Positions 49,993-64,000 of a stretch of 64,000 bases of DNA are shown in pieces (position 1 is the first letter of the stretch; each line of letters opens with the position of its first letter). This DNA comes from an uncultured Pelagibacteraceae bacterium (GTDB lineage: Bacteria > Pseudomonadota > Alphaproteobacteria > Pelagibacterales > Pelagibacteraceae). Location of the stretch: assembly GCA_902523095.1 (NCBI GenBank), contig CABYYE010000002.1, positions 19,958 through 83,957 on the forward strand, in the 5' to 3' direction. A program made the position numbers and the translations under genes. The notes below the pieces were generated by a model. That model made no database searches. It was not told the DNA's origin and saw only the letters and a list, made by a program, of their open reading frames with translations.

Positions 49993-51456
49993 ATGATTAA
50001 AAAGGATCTTGGTTGGCGTTTTGAAAATTCCTATGTAGAACTTCCGAATACCTTATTATCTAAATTGAAACCTACACCCGTCAAATATCCTGAGTTAATT
50101 ATTTTTAATTATGAATTATCCAAAGCACTTGGATTAGATATTTCTGGGGTTAGTGAAAATGAACTTGCCTCAATATTTTCTGGAAATGAATTGCCTACAG
50201 GGTCTGAAACAATTGCTCAAGCATATGCTGGTCATCAATTTGGGCATTTTACTATTTTAGGTGACGGTAGAGCTCTTATGTTAGGTGAACATATTACAAA
50301 AGATAATAAAAGACTAGATATTCAATTTAAAGGATCAGGTTTAACTCCATATTCAAGAAATGCAGACGGCAGAGCATCTTTAGACTCTATGTTAAGGGAA
50401 TATTTAATTAGCGAATGTGTATATAATTTAGGAATTCCAACTACAAGAAGTTTATCAGTTGTAAAAACTGGGGAAAACGTAATTCGAGAAACAAATTTAG
50501 ATGGTGGTATTTTAACTCGCGTCGCGTCTAGCCATATAAGAGTTGGAACTTTCCAGTTTGCTTTAGTGAGTCAAAACCAACAAAATCTAAAACCTTTATT
50601 TGATTATACAATTAAGCGTCATTACCCAAACTTAATAAATTCTACATCTGCTCCATTAAAATTTCTTGAAAATGTTTTAGATAAACAAATAGATTTAATT
50701 TGTAATTGGATGAGAGTTGGTTTCATTCATGGAGTGATGAATACTGATAATATGACAATATCAGGTGAAACTATTGATTATGGTCCCTGTGCTTTTATGG
50801 ATAGGTATGATCCAAACACAGTTTTTAGTTCAATAGATAATTACGGCAGATATTCATTTTTTAATCAACCAAGAATAGCTAAATGGAACTTAGAGAGATT
50901 TGCTGAATCTTTACTTCCTTTAATTAGTAAAGATAGTGAAAAATCTATAGAAAAAGCTACTGAAGTTTTAGAAGAATTCTCAGATAAATATAAAAAAAAA
51001 TGGCTGACAATGATGAAAGGTAAATTAGGTTTGTTTGGCGATGAAAAACATGATGAACAATTAATTTTTGATTTGTTAAACTGGATGCATAAAAATGAAG
51101 TTGATTACACTAATACTTTTTGTCACTTAATGAATGAATTAAGTAATGATAATGAAGTTTATAGAGACAAATATTTTATTGAATGGAGAAAAAAGTGGAA
51201 AGACAGAACTGAATTAAATAATGCTTTTGCAAATAAGTCTTTAGAAATGATGAAAGTATCCAATCCACTAGTTATACCAAGAAACCACCTTGTGGAAGAT
51301 GTCTTAAAAGATGCAACTAAAAATCAAGATCTTTTTAAAATGCGTGAATTATTAAGTGTTGTTAGAAAACCAAGAGAACATATGAATCTACTTAGAAAGT
51401 ATCAGTCTTTACCTAAAAAAGAATCGAAAAAATATGTAACTTACTGTGGCACTTAA
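49993..51456 (+). CDS. selO: SelO/YdiU pseudokinase, protein AMPylase
   Basis: 487 aa, close to the usual length. HQFGHFTILGDGRALMLGEH, then QFKGSGLTPYSRNADGRASL with GVMNTDNMTISGETIDYGPC are complete SelO motifs. SelO transfers AMP to Ser/Thr/Tyr of redox proteins in known cases. The ATG is only 9 nt after the last tmRNA hairpin and has no clear Shine-Dalgarno, so selO may be made from transcripts running through ssrA. Confidence 0.93.
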   Translation: MIKKDLGWRFENSYVELPNTLLSKLKPTPVKYPELIIFNYELSKALGLDISGVSENELASIFSGNELPTGSETIAQAYAGHQFGHFTILGDGRALMLGEHITKDNKRLDIQFKGSGLTPYSRNADGRASLDSMLREYLISECVYNLGIPTTRSLSVVKTGENVIRETNLDGGILTRVASSHIRVGTFQFALVSQNQQNLKPLFDYTIKRHYPNLINSTSAPLKFLENVLDKQIDLICNWMRVGFIHGVMNTDNMTISGETIDYGPCAFMDRYDPNTVFSSIDNYGRYSFFNQPRIAKWNLERFAESLLPLISKDSEKSIEKATEVLEEFSDKYKKKWLTMMKGKLGLFGDEKHDEQLIFDLLNWMHKNEVDYTNTFCHLMNELSNDNEVYRDKYFIEWRKKWKDRTELNNAFANKSLEMMKVSNPLVIPRNHLVEDVLKDATKNQDLFKMRELLSVVRKPREHMNLLRKYQSLPKKESKKYVTYCGT

Positions 51457-51460
51457 AAAA

Positions 51461-51544
51461 TTATAATAAGTACTTGTCACCTAGATAGAAGAGAAGTCCA
51501 ATACATATTCCTAATAATATCCAATATAAATTATCACGAATCAT
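51461..51544 (-). CDS. 27-aa membrane ORF coupled to the MazG-like gene
   Basis: ATG at 51544-51542 overlaps the stop of the upstream gene (TGA 51543-51541) in an ATGA junction. The frame is 27 codons and ends with TAA at 51463-51461. It begins MIRDNLYWILLGICIGLLFY: a short polar start, one hydrophobic helix (about residues 6-21) and a GDKYLL tail. This looks like a single-pass small membrane protein. No family is known to me. The overlap style matches other coupled genes here. Confidence 0.5.
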   Translation of the reverse strand: MIRDNLYWILLGICIGLLFYLGDKYLL

Positions 51545-51912
51545 GCAACAAATTTATGTAAATTTGGTTTAAAATAATTTGGTCCCTTCATAACTTTGCC
51601 TTTATCATTGTAAATTGGTTTGCCATCTTCTCCTAGTTTGCTCATATTTGATTTTTGAACCTCATTAAAACAACGGTCTAAATCTATTCCAAATGCATGA
51701 CCTGCTCCATAAGTCACATATAGAATGTCTGTCAATGCATCTGCGACTTCTTTAATATCATTTTTTTCTACAGCTTCTTTTAGTTCGGACAACTCCTCTC
51801 TAATTAAATCAAGTCTTAAATTCACTATCTTTTCTTCAGGAAAGCTAGCTTTTGTCATTACTTTCTGCCCAAAAGTTTCCATAAACTTTTTTACACTTTC
51901 AAAGTTGGTCAT
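51541..51912 (-). CDS. MazG-like/PRA-PH-fold nucleotide pyrophosphohydrolase
   Basis: 123 aa. The all-alpha NTP pyrophosphatase metal motif is visible: E-E-L-S-E-L-K-E then E-V-A-D-A-L-T-D (ExxE...ExxD, about residues 38-64). FGIDLDRCFNEVQKSNMSKL and the KGPNYFKP C-terminus are typical of the small phosphoribosyl-ATP-pyrophosphohydrolase-like subfamily. It probably hydrolyses a non-canonical or damaged NTP. Start has an appropriate GGAGAA. It is followed by the coupled 27-aa ORF. Confidence 0.82.
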   Translation of the reverse strand: MTNFESVKKFMETFGQKVMTKASFPEEKIVNLRLDLIREELSELKEAVEKNDIKEVADALTDILYVTYGAGHAFGIDLDRCFNEVQKSNMSKLGEDGKPIYNDKGKVMKGPNYFKPNLHKFVA

Positions 51913-51965
51913 ATTTTCTCCATATAAATTTTATAATTTAAGTGTATTATATCAAAGAATCAAAA

Positions 51966-53354
51966 ATGAAATATAGAATTGAACACGACAGTATTGGAAA
52001 AATCAAAGTGTCTGGTGATAAGTATTGGGGTGCATCCACAGAAAGATCTAATAAATATTTCAATATTGGTGATTTTCTAGTAAGACCAATTGTAATTCAT
52101 TCGATTTCAATTATTAAAAAAGCTGCAGCAATTGTAAATACTAAAAATAAAGATCTATCACCTAAATTATGCAGATACATTGTCAAGGCTTCAGAAGAGG
52201 TAATTAAAGGAAAGCATGATAGTCACTTTCCTCTTAAAGTTTGGCAAACAGGTTCTGGAACTCAAACAAATATGAATGTAAATGAGGTTATTGCTAATAG
52301 AGCTATTCAAATGATGGGTGGAAAAATGGGCACAAAAAAACCAGTTCACCCGAATGATCATGTAAATAAATCTCAATCAACAAATGATGTTTTTCCAACA
52401 GCTATGCATATTTCTATAGCTATAAAGACAACTAAAAAGTTATTACCGTCTCTTAAATTATTAGAAAAGGAATTAGGAAAAAAAGCAAGAGAATTTAAAA
52501 ATATTGTTAAAGTTGGAAGAACTCACCTGCAAGATGCTACTCCTTTAACTCTTGGTCAAGAATTTTCAGGCTACCAATCTCAGCTTAATAAATGTATTTC
52601 GAGAATAGAGGGAGCGCTTAAAGAAATTTATTTTTTAGCCCAAGGTGGAACTGCAGTTGGTACTGGATTGAATACAAAAAAAAATTTTGATAAAAAAATA
52701 ATCAAAGAGATTAGTAAAATTACTAAATTACCGTTTAAGCCTGCGAAAAATAAATTTGCTGCTTTGGCGGCACATGATGAAATTGTAAATTTTTCTGGAT
52801 CATTAAATACTACAGCTGTGTGCTTAATGAAAATTGCTAATGATATTAGATTTTTAGGTTCAGGTCCTAGAGCAGGATACGGTGAATTGATTCTGCCATC
52901 AAACGAACCAGGATCCTCTATAATGCCAGGCAAAGTTAATCCTACTCAATCAGAGGCAGTTACAATGGTATGTGTCAAAGTAATTGGAAATCACAATGGT
53001 ATTACAATGGCTGGTTCACATGGTCACTTCGAGTTAAATGTTTTCAAACCTCTAATAATTCACAATATTTTACAATCAATAGAGATTATGAGCGATTCTG
53101 CAAAAACATTTAGTTTGTATTGTGTCAAAGGAATAAAAGCTAATAAAAAAAGAATTAAAGATCTTTTGGACAAGTCCTTAATGTTAGTTACAGCTCTCAC
53201 ACCAAAAATTGGGTATGACAAAGCCGCAAAAATTGCAAAAGCTGCACATAATAATGGTACCACTTTAAAGTTTGAGGTAATTAAATCAGGTGTTTTAAAT
53301 GAGAAAGAATATAATAAGATTATGAGTCCTATTAAAATGACTAGACCAAAATAA
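51966..53354 (+). CDS. fumC: Class II fumarate hydratase
   Basis: 462 aa. The signature [20 protein letters not shown] and [19 protein letters not shown] are complete. It catalyses fumarate to malate in the TCA cycle, without an iron-sulfur cluster, useful in iron-poor water. ATG at 51966 is preferred: [15 protein letters not shown] is the family start, while the longer frame would need a GTG at 51942. Confidence 0.94.
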   Translation: MKYRIEHDSIGKIKVSGDKYWGASTERSNKYFNIGDFLVRPIVIHSISIIKKAAAIVNTKNKDLSPKLCRYIVKASEEVIKGKHDSHFPLKVWQTGSGTQTNMNVNEVIANRAIQMMGGKMGTKKPVHPNDHVNKSQSTNDVFPTAMHISIAIKTTKKLLPSLKLLEKELGKKAREFKNIVKVGRTHLQDATPLTLGQEFSGYQSQLNKCISRIEGALKEIYFLAQGGTAVGTGLNTKKNFDKKIIKEISKITKLPFKPAKNKFAALAAHDEIVNFSGSLNTTAVCLMKIANDIRFLGSGPRAGYGELILPSNEPGSSIMPGKVNPTQSEAVTMVCVKVIGNHNGITMAGSHGHFELNVFKPLIIHNILQSIEIMSDSAKTFSLYCVKGIKANKKRIKDLLDKSLMLVTALTPKIGYDKAAKIAKAAHNNGTTLKFEVIKSGVLNEKEYNKIMSPIKMTRPK

Positions 53355-53355
53355 A

Positions 53356-54756
53356 TTAAATCAAATTTAAAATAAATTCAGAAACTTTATTTTTATTAAA
53401 CATTTTAAAAAACCCCTCATTAATTAAATATTTTTCGAAACTCTCTTCATAATATTTTATATCTTCTTCTTTAATAGCATAATCACTATCGTAATTTATT
53501 TTTTCAATACTAATCTTTTTATTATAAAGATTTATAGATCCTTTAATATCTACATTAATTAATTTTTTTTGGAATTTTTGGTTTATCGAAAATTTTTTTA
53601 AAAGTTCTTCTTTGTTATTAATGGTTATCTGACACAAGAAATTTAAACGTGGAAATTCTTCTATAAGTAAGCTGTCTCCTTTACAATTAATTTTATTTTT
53701 TAAAATATTAATATTTTTACTAAAGATAATTCTTCCATGAGCTAAAGATATATCTGCAACATAATTATCAATGATGCCTGTAAAAAATTTATCATTTTTA
53801 TAATTTATCTTAAGATCTCCATTAAACTTTTTAAATATTTCTTTATTATTTAAAATAGTGTTTAAATTTATTGAATTTATCAAACTTTCTTTAAATTCTT
53901 TAACAGTTATTGCAGCGCTCAATTTAAAAAAAGGGTTGTATTTAATTAAAGAGTCAAAAGAAAATTTTAAGTCCTTGCTTCTAAAATTAGAATTTTTAAT
54001 TTCTAATTCGTTTTCATTTAAAGCAAATTCAAATTTAACGATATTTTTTAATAAATTAATTTTCGATGAACCCTCTACTAATTTTTCAGATGTTTTTGAT
54101 TTTAAATTAAAAATTGCTTTTATTCCAATATTTGGAAAATAAGCAATTATTTCATTTTTATCTTTAAAAATTACCTTAAATTTTCTTTTAAATAAATTAC
54201 CTGAGATATGATTTTTTTTAAAACTATAATTTGAGAAGTTCAACTCGATAACTTCAAAGATCTTTTTATTATCTTTTTCAAAGCTAACATCTAATTTTTT
54301 AATTCTAAATTTATTATTTTGTTTTTGAAAAAATTTGATAAGATTTTTTATATCTCTGATATCTAAAATCACTTTGTTTCCGTTTAAATAAATTTTTGAA
54401 GAACTTATATTTTTAAAATCATAGATATTTTTGATTTTCAAAAATATTACAATTTGATCGGTCTTAAAATTGATTGTCTCGTCTTGAACTTTTAAAGTAG
54501 CTTGTTCAATTGATAAATTTGGGTAAGGAAATACATTATAATTTATATTATCAAAATTCTTTAAGTCCAAATTATAATTTTTTTTAATAAATTCTTTAAT
54601 TATTTCACTTTTTTTTTCATATTTTATAAATTTAGGTATCAATAGAAAAGATGTTATTGAAATAAGAAAAATTAATAATAAATACCTTAAAAAGAAAAAA
54701 AATTTAAAAAGTTTCAAATACTTACTGTGAATATTTTTATAAATCTTATTAATCAT
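53356..54756 (-). CDS. AsmA-like membrane-anchored protein
   Basis: 466 aa, Lys/Asn/Ile-rich. One N-terminal membrane helix (about 20-45) precedes a long beta-rich region. YNVFPYPNLSIEQATLKVQD at about 85 resembles the AsmA N-terminal domain pattern; the rest is not recognised. AsmA-like proteins are bridge-like lipid carriers between inner and outer membrane in known cases. Assignment is by overall shape and that motif. Confidence 0.6.
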   Translation of the reverse strand: MINKIYKNIHSKYLKLFKFFFFLRYLLLIFLISITSFLLIPKFIKYEKKSEIIKEFIKKNYNLDLKNFDNINYNVFPYPNLSIEQATLKVQDETINFKTDQIVIFLKIKNIYDFKNISSSKIYLNGNKVILDIRDIKNLIKFFQKQNNKFRIKKLDVSFEKDNKKIFEVIELNFSNYSFKKNHISGNLFKRKFKVIFKDKNEIIAYFPNIGIKAIFNLKSKTSEKLVEGSSKINLLKNIVKFEFALNENELEIKNSNFRSKDLKFSFDSLIKYNPFFKLSAAITVKEFKESLINSINLNTILNNKEIFKKFNGDLKINYKNDKFFTGIIDNYVADISLAHGRIIFSKNINILKNKINCKGDSLLIEEFPRLNFLCQITINNKEELLKKFSINQKFQKKLINVDIKGSINLYNKKISIEKINYDSDYAIKEEDIKYYEESFEKYLINEGFFKMFNKNKVSEFILNLI

Positions 54757-54783
54757 TTTTAAATTTTTATAACTAGTGTATAA

Positions 54784-56834
54784 ATGACAATTTCCAGTAT
54801 GAATAACATAGATAAATTAATTGATAACTTAAACAAAGAGCAAAAAGAAGCAGTTCTAAATACTGAAGGACCTAATCTCATTGTTGCTGGAGCAGGATCG
54901 GGAAAAACTCGAGTTTTAACTACGAGGCTTATACATATTATTAATCAAAAAAAGGCATGGGCTAATCAAATATTATGTGTGACTTTTACAAATAAGGCAG
55001 CAAAAGAAATGCAAAGTAGAGTCATGAATTATATCAAAGGAAATAATAATGCAGTACCTTGGTTAGGCACCTTTCACTCTATTAGTGTTAAATTTTTAAG
55101 AAGGCATGCAGAAGCTTTAGGTTATAAAAGTAATTTTACTATTTTAGACACAGACGATCAAAAAAAGTTAATACGAAACATAGTTAAAGGAGAAGATTTA
55201 GATGCAAAAAAATTTTCTCCTCAGTTAATTATGTACCATATTGATCAATGGAAAAATAAAGGCTTTTTACCTAAAGATGTTAAAATCGAAAAATCAAGCT
55301 CAATAATAAAATCGATTTTAAAGGTGTATGAAATATATCAGCAGAAGATTAAAGATTTAAATGCATTTGATTTTGGCGATTTAATCTTATTTTGTGTTAA
55401 ACTGTTTGAAGATCATCAGGATATTAAAGAAATTTATAAAAAAAATTTCAAATATATACTTGTTGATGAGTTTCAAGATACCAACTTCATTCAAAATAAA
55501 TGGTTAAATCTTCTAGTCAATAAAAATCAAAATATTTGTTGTGTTGGTGATGATGATCAATCAATTTATAGTTGGAGAGGTGCAGAAATAAAAAATTTTT
55601 TAACTTTTGATAAAATATATAAAAATTGTAAAATATTTAAGCTTGAACAAAATTATAGATCAACAAAAAATATTCTACAAATAGCCTCTACTTTAATTTC
55701 AAACAATTCTAATAGGGTTGGAAAAAAATTATGGTCATCGGCTATTCAAGGTGAGCCGGTAAAGTTAAATTGCTATAAAAGTGGTAAAGATGAGGCGCAA
55801 GGTGTAAGTGATATAATTGAGCATAATTTGAAGAGTAAATATTCTTTAAATGATGTATCTATTTTGGTAAGAGCAATTTATCAAACTAGAGAATTTGAAG
55901 AGAGATTTCTCCAAGTAGGAATAGGTTACAGAGTTTTAGGTGGTATAAAGTTTTATGAAAGAGCAGAAATTAAGGATGCTGTCTCATACCTAAGAATAAT
56001 AAATCAAAAATATGATGATTTAGCTTTGGAAAGAGTAATTGGAGTTCCAAAAAGAGGTGTTGGAGATAGTACGCTTAAACAAATTTATTTATATAGTAAC
56101 CAAAATAAAATTTGCTTGGAGGATTCTATATTAAAAATGATCGAACAAAATTTATTTAAACCAAAAATAAAAGCTTCTCTTAAACAACTTATAAATATTA
56201 TTTATAAATGGCGAAAAGACTTCATTAAAATGAAGCATTATGATTTGCTTAAAGTAGTTTTAGATGAGTCAGGTTACTCTGCAATGTTAAAGAATAAAAA
56301 AGATTTAGAAAATGAAAATAAATTGGAAAACTTAAAAGAACTATTAAGAGCTATGCAAGACTATGACAGCCTTCAAAGTTTTTTAGAACATGTTGCTTTA
56401 GCTACTTCTATAGACCAAGAATGGGACGGGGCAAAAGTCAACCTAATGACAATGCACGCGGCGAAAGGATTGGAATTTGACGTGGTTTTTCTTCCAGGTT
56501 GGGAGGAAGGACTTTTTCCTCATCAAAAATCTCTTGAAGAAAAAGGAGATTTTGCTTTAGAGGAAGAAAGAAGGTTAGCTTATGTTGGTATAACAAGAGC
56601 AAAGAGAGAAGCTTATTTATCTTTTGCGATGAAAAGGGCATATCATGGAGATTGGATTGATGCTTTACCATCAAGATTTATTAGTGAAATACCTGAAGAT
56701 GGGGTTCAAAGAAATGATATAAATTTTGATAAAGAGGTTGAAGATTTTGAATTTAATCAAGATAACTCAATTGAATTTGAGGATGGCTATAGAAGTCCAG
56801 GTTGGGATAGGTATAAAAAAAATAAAATGATTAA

Positions 56835-56847
<13 letters not shown>
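54784..56847 (+). CDS. uvrD: UvrD/PcrA-type superfamily 1 DNA helicase
   Basis: 687 aa. Walker A AGAGSGKT is at residues 35-42; motif II is LVDEFQDTN, motif III DDDQSIYSWRGAE, motif V NLMTMHAAKGLEFDVVFLPG and motif VI YVGITRAKRE. It acts in nucleotide excision and mismatch repair. Another ATG occurs five codons later (54799). It is slightly shorter than E. coli UvrD, with a reduced C-terminal part. It overlaps pepP by 13 nt. Confidence 0.93.
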
Positions 56848-61399
<4,552 letters not shown>

Positions 61400-61447
61400 A
61401 TGTTAAATTAATAACAAATTAATTCGAAATGGTAAATTTTAATGATT

Positions 61448-62374
61448 TTAAGCGTTAACCGCTAATTTTGTCGAGTGATTTAAACTAATCTTTGTAGGCA
61501 ATTCAGCTTGATCAAGTTCTATTTCTTTTGTAGCAAAATTTTGTTTCATTAGTTTTTTAAGAAAAGTGTTTGTTAGTTCATGACCACCGCCGTAGCAAAT
61601 CACTTTGCCTAGAATTCTGTAACCTGATAACAAGAAATCACCAGCTAAATCTAAAATTTTATGGTTTACAAATTCTTTATCATTTCTTAAACCTTCTTTA
61701 TTCATAATTTTATTATCTGTAACGACTATCGCGTTATCAAGAGTGCCTCCCTTAGCCAAACCATTCTTTTTTATTTTTTCAATGTCTTCGAATAAGCAAA
61801 AAGTTCTAGAATGATAGATATCTTCCAGATTATTTTCAGAAAAGTTAACAATATTTTTTTGTTTTCCAATTATTGGATTTTTATAGTCAATTTGAAAATT
61901 TACTGTAAAATCATTGTTACTTGGCTCTATAGAAATTTCTCTATCTTTGTCTGCAAATTCAATTTTTTCTAAAATCTTTAAATATTTCCTTTTTTTATTT
62001 AATACTTTTGTTCCAATAAGATTTATTCCTTCAATAAAATCTTTAGAAGATCCATCCATAATCGGAACTTCAGCACTATCAATTTCAATAGTTAAGTTAT
62101 CAATGCCTGTTATATAAAGTGCTGCTAACAAATGCTCAACTGTTGAAACTTTTTGACCATAAGAGTTCTCTAAAGTAGTACAAAGTTTGGCAGATGTTAC
62201 GTTGTTATAATTAGCTTCAATAATGTTATTAGTATCTAAATCTACACGTTTGAATATAATTCCTTGGTTTTCTGATCCAGGAATCAACTTTATAAATGTT
62301 TTTTTTCCTGAGTGAAGTCCTATGCCCTCAAATTTTATACTTTTTGCTAGTGTTTTTTGACAAATTTCTTTCAT
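61448..62374 (-). CDS. lpxC: UDP-3-O-acyl-N-acetylglucosamine deacetylase
   Basis: 308 aa. Zinc and catalytic residues are seen in VSTVEHLLAALYITGIDN and NHKILDLAGDFLLSG; IKFEGIGLHSGKKTFIKLIP is the family start. It catalyses the first committed step of lipid A synthesis. ftsZ, which commonly lies between ftsA and lpxC, is not in the 66-bp gap upstream. Confidence 0.95.
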   Translation of the reverse strand: MKEICQKTLAKSIKFEGIGLHSGKKTFIKLIPGSENQGIIFKRVDLDTNNIIEANYNNVTSAKLCTTLENSYGQKVSTVEHLLAALYITGIDNLTIEIDSAEVPIMDGSSKDFIEGINLIGTKVLNKKRKYLKILEKIEFADKDREISIEPSNNDFTVNFQIDYKNPIIGKQKNIVNFSENNLEDIYHSRTFCLFEDIEKIKKNGLAKGGTLDNAIVVTDNKIMNKEGLRNDKEFVNHKILDLAGDFLLSGYRILGKVICYGGGHELTNTFLKKLMKQNFATKEIELDQAELPTKISLNHSTKLAVNA

Positions 62375-62440
62375 CAGAAGTTTATACAGAATTAAAAATA
62401 AATGATTAAAACAACAAATGTTTCAAAAAAAAACAGAAAA

Positions 62441-63643
62441 TTATTCAAAAACGAAGCGAAAAAACCTAGAAATTAAAGAATATTTTTTGTGCTTTATAGG
62501 AATTGCCTCCTTTTTCCATCCATAAGAAGCAATATTTGCTACATTTAAGATTGTTTTATCCATTGAAAAGTCATCTATTAATTTCAATTCAAGGCTTTTC
62601 TCTCCAGAAAGATAAATTTTAAAGTCTTTTTCGAAATTATCTCCAATTAATTTATCATCAATGCTTAAGTAAATTCTAACCAACTTTTCCTTAAAAGATG
62701 TTATATTTATATTTTTGTGAAATATTATGTCAGATAATTCCTCAATTCTAGCATTAGCGATATCTTTTATTAAATTTTTTTTTATCTTTCTAAAGTTAAT
62801 ATTCTTAAAATATTCTATCTCTAAATTTTCCTCTTTTTCAATATTATTCTGAAAAGGTTTTTTTGATAAGAATTTTTCAACCATATTTATATCAAGTGAA
62901 CAAACTTTTTTTATATCTTTTAAAATTATATTTGTACCAAATTTATAGTTTTCAATATATTTTAAAGAAGAATTTTCAAAATAAAAAATATTAGAATGCT
63001 CTTTTGAGATTTTAATTTTAAAAAAAGTATCTATATTATTTTCTTTTTCAATAAGTTGAGTACCTTCAATAAAATTCCTTGCAAATATTCTTTTTATTTC
63101 TATATTATTTTTATTAAATAAATACTCTATATTTTTATGCTGATGAATTGTTAGCGCTAGAAATGAAAGTTCGTGAATATAAAAATTTCCAAATAACCCG
63201 ATTGGAAGATTCTCCAGAATTGTTCCATCTAAAACACTTTTTGTATTAAATATATGTAAAATTTTTTTATCTTTTTCAAATTTAGTAACTAATGATCTCA
63301 AGTCATTTATAATATATGAAATATTTTCTTTTAAAATTTGGGATCCATTCATCCTTTTATGTCCAGAGATATTAATATAATTTAGATCAACATCACCTAA
63401 TATAATAATTGCAGTTTTAAAAACACAACTCAATTTGTTTTCAATTTTTTCAATATTTTTTTTAATTATTTGAAATGATGCATTTGAATTGGTGAATTTT
63501 TTTTCTATAATTCCTTCACTTGGAGTAATAATTTTTTCTATAATATTAAAGTTTTGATTTTCATTTTGTTCTACTGCAGCAAAAATATAATTAGAGTTAT
63601 TTATTTCAATTACTAAACTAATTTTTTTTTTTTCCATAATCAA
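62441..63643 (-). CDS. ftsA: Degenerate FtsA-like cell division protein
   Basis: 400 aa, about normal FtsA length, placed after ftsQ with a 4-nt overlap. NISGHKRMNGSQILKENI is FtsA-like, and the protein ends YSLISRFFRFVFE, an amphipathic tail like the FtsA membrane-targeting helix. The actin ATPase motifs are not recognisable: the first strand reads SLVIEINNSNYIFAAVE instead of a DxGS-type loop and the second KIKISKEHSNIFYFE instead of DxGGGT. It may still tether division proteins to the membrane without nucleotide. Start is ATG 63643; a second ATG lies two codons on. Confidence 0.72.
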   Translation of the reverse strand: MIMEKKKISLVIEINNSNYIFAAVEQNENQNFNIIEKIITPSEGIIEKKFTNSNASFQIIKKNIEKIENKLSCVFKTAIIILGDVDLNYINISGHKRMNGSQILKENISYIINDLRSLVTKFEKDKKILHIFNTKSVLDGTILENLPIGLFGNFYIHELSFLALTIHQHKNIEYLFNKNNIEIKRIFARNFIEGTQLIEKENNIDTFFKIKISKEHSNIFYFENSSLKYIENYKFGTNIILKDIKKVCSLDINMVEKFLSKKPFQNNIEKEENLEIEYFKNINFRKIKKNLIKDIANARIEELSDIIFHKNINITSFKEKLVRIYLSIDDKLIGDNFEKDFKIYLSGEKSLELKLIDDFSMDKTILNVANIASYGWKKEAIPIKHKKYSLISRFFRFVFE

Positions 63644-64000
63644 TTCAATATTAATTGATGTTTAATTCTATAATCGAAAATATTATAATCTTGATAATTT
63701 TTATTTTTCATAAAAATTATCAAATTCTTTAAACTAACCTTATAATTTGAAACCGGTAATTTTATGATCTTACCATCGTCTAACAATAAATCCCATCTTT
63801 CTGACTCAAAAAAATAATAAGATTTAATTTTTTCTAATGGAAAACCAATACTTTTAATTTCTTTATAGAAATTATAAAAATTTTTACCATTTCCAAATAC
63901 TGTAGGAAGACTCTCATAAATAGGCAAATTCTTATAGTTGACTACCTTTCCGTTATTAGAAATGTAATATTTTTTTTTTTTATTGTGTAAAACTGCTAAT
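63640..64000 (-). CDS. ftsQ: C-terminal part of cell division protein FtsQ, cut by the right edge
   Basis: The frame is open from the stop at 63640 to the window edge, so the gene begins outside. The visible part has YYISNNGKVVNYKN, then LPIYESLPTVFGNGKNF, with SERWDLLLDDGKIIKLPV, matching the FtsQ beta-domain that binds FtsB/FtsL. It overlaps ftsA by 4 nt. A TTG at 63927 is internal and not a start. Confidence 0.82.
   Translation of the reverse strand, partial: LAVLHNKKKKYYISNNGKVVNYKNLPIYESLPTVFGNGKNFYNFYKEIKSIGFPLEKIKSYYFFESERWDLLLDDGKIIKLPVSNYKVSLKNLIIFMKNKNYQDYNIFDYRIKHQLILN

Noticed and set aside
51942..51965. GTG start for fumC at 51942
   Set aside because: Family proteins start at [13 protein letters not shown] sequence, and GTG would only add eight unsupported residues.
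63640..63927. 95-aa gene starting at TTG 63927
   Set aside because: The frame continues upstream to the window edge with FtsQ-like residues, so it is an internal part of ftsQ.

Overview
The window is AT-rich, tightly packed DNA from a streamlined marine alphaproteobacterium, most likely the SAR11 clade (Pelagibacterales, Candidatus Pelagibacter-like). This rests on four things seen together: a base composition of roughly 30% G+C by eye with almost no intergenic space and many 1-20 nt gene overlaps; a circularly permuted (two-piece) tmRNA gene, an alphaproteobacterial trait; a tandem SAM-II / terminator / SAM-V riboswitch ahead of metY, an arrangement described from Pelagibacter; and a gene set centred on oxidation of N-methylated glycines (dimethylglycine dehydrogenase, ETF, ETF-ubiquinone oxidoreductase, soxBDAG).

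Layout. 1-7028 (minus): a branched-chain-amino-acid type ABC importer operon (livK, terminator, livH, secreted dienelactone-hydrolase-like enzyme, livM, livG, livF) running on into azlC-azlD and a gene cut by the left edge. 7108-12833: small housekeeping and redox genes (LysE exporter, DUF2805 protein, glutaredoxin, two msrB genes, ribokinase, ccdA, a periplasmic histidine phosphatase, cysE, a VOC protein). 12909-21406 (plus): dimethylglycine dehydrogenase-like protein, etfB, etfA, a small winged-helix protein, etfQO, then MFS and EamA transporters. 21411-26523 (minus): soxBDAG. 26524-26837 (314 bp without a protein gene): promoter, inverted repeat, SAM-II aptamer, intrinsic terminator and SAM-V aptamer serving metY (26838-28130, plus). 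28139-32296 (minus): two paralogous lipoproteins, a D-2-hydroxyacid dehydrogenase, an EamA transporter and a DadA-like oxidase. 32341-47868 (minus): a 15.5-kb co-directional run hflK-hflC-DUF2065-degP-miaA-ilvB-ilvH-ilvC-leuA-mreB-mreC-mreD-mrdA-rodA-bactofilin. 47955-53354: mrp, thyX, ssrA, selO, a 27-codon membrane ORF, a MazG-like pyrophosphohydrolase and fumC. 49678-49992 is a 315-bp stretch without a protein gene; it holds the ssrA promoter and gene. 53356-64000: AsmA-like protein, uvrD, pepP, ligA, bamD, lpxC, a degenerate ftsA, and the C-terminal part of ftsQ cut by the right edge.

How the parts work together. Dimethylglycine and sarcosine oxidation yield glycine and C1 units on tetrahydrofolate. 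Electrons from the dimethylglycine enzyme would pass through ETF and ETF-QO to ubiquinone. MetY makes (homo)methionine-type thioethers under SAM control, so methyl supply and methionine synthesis sit back to back. The ilv-leu genes make branched-chain amino acids while the liv and azl genes would move amino acids or related compounds in and out. mre-mrdA-rodA-bactofilin and ftsQ-ftsA form the cell-shape and division part.

No CRISPR array, insertion sequence, prophage or tRNA gene was recognised. The most interesting points are the tandem riboswitch with a visible antiterminator pairing, an FtsA that has lost its actin-ATPase motifs next to a missing ftsZ, a secreted hydrolase built into an ABC importer operon, a translationally coupled 27-aa membrane ORF, and a winged-helix gene whose Shine-Dalgarno has no ordinary start codon.
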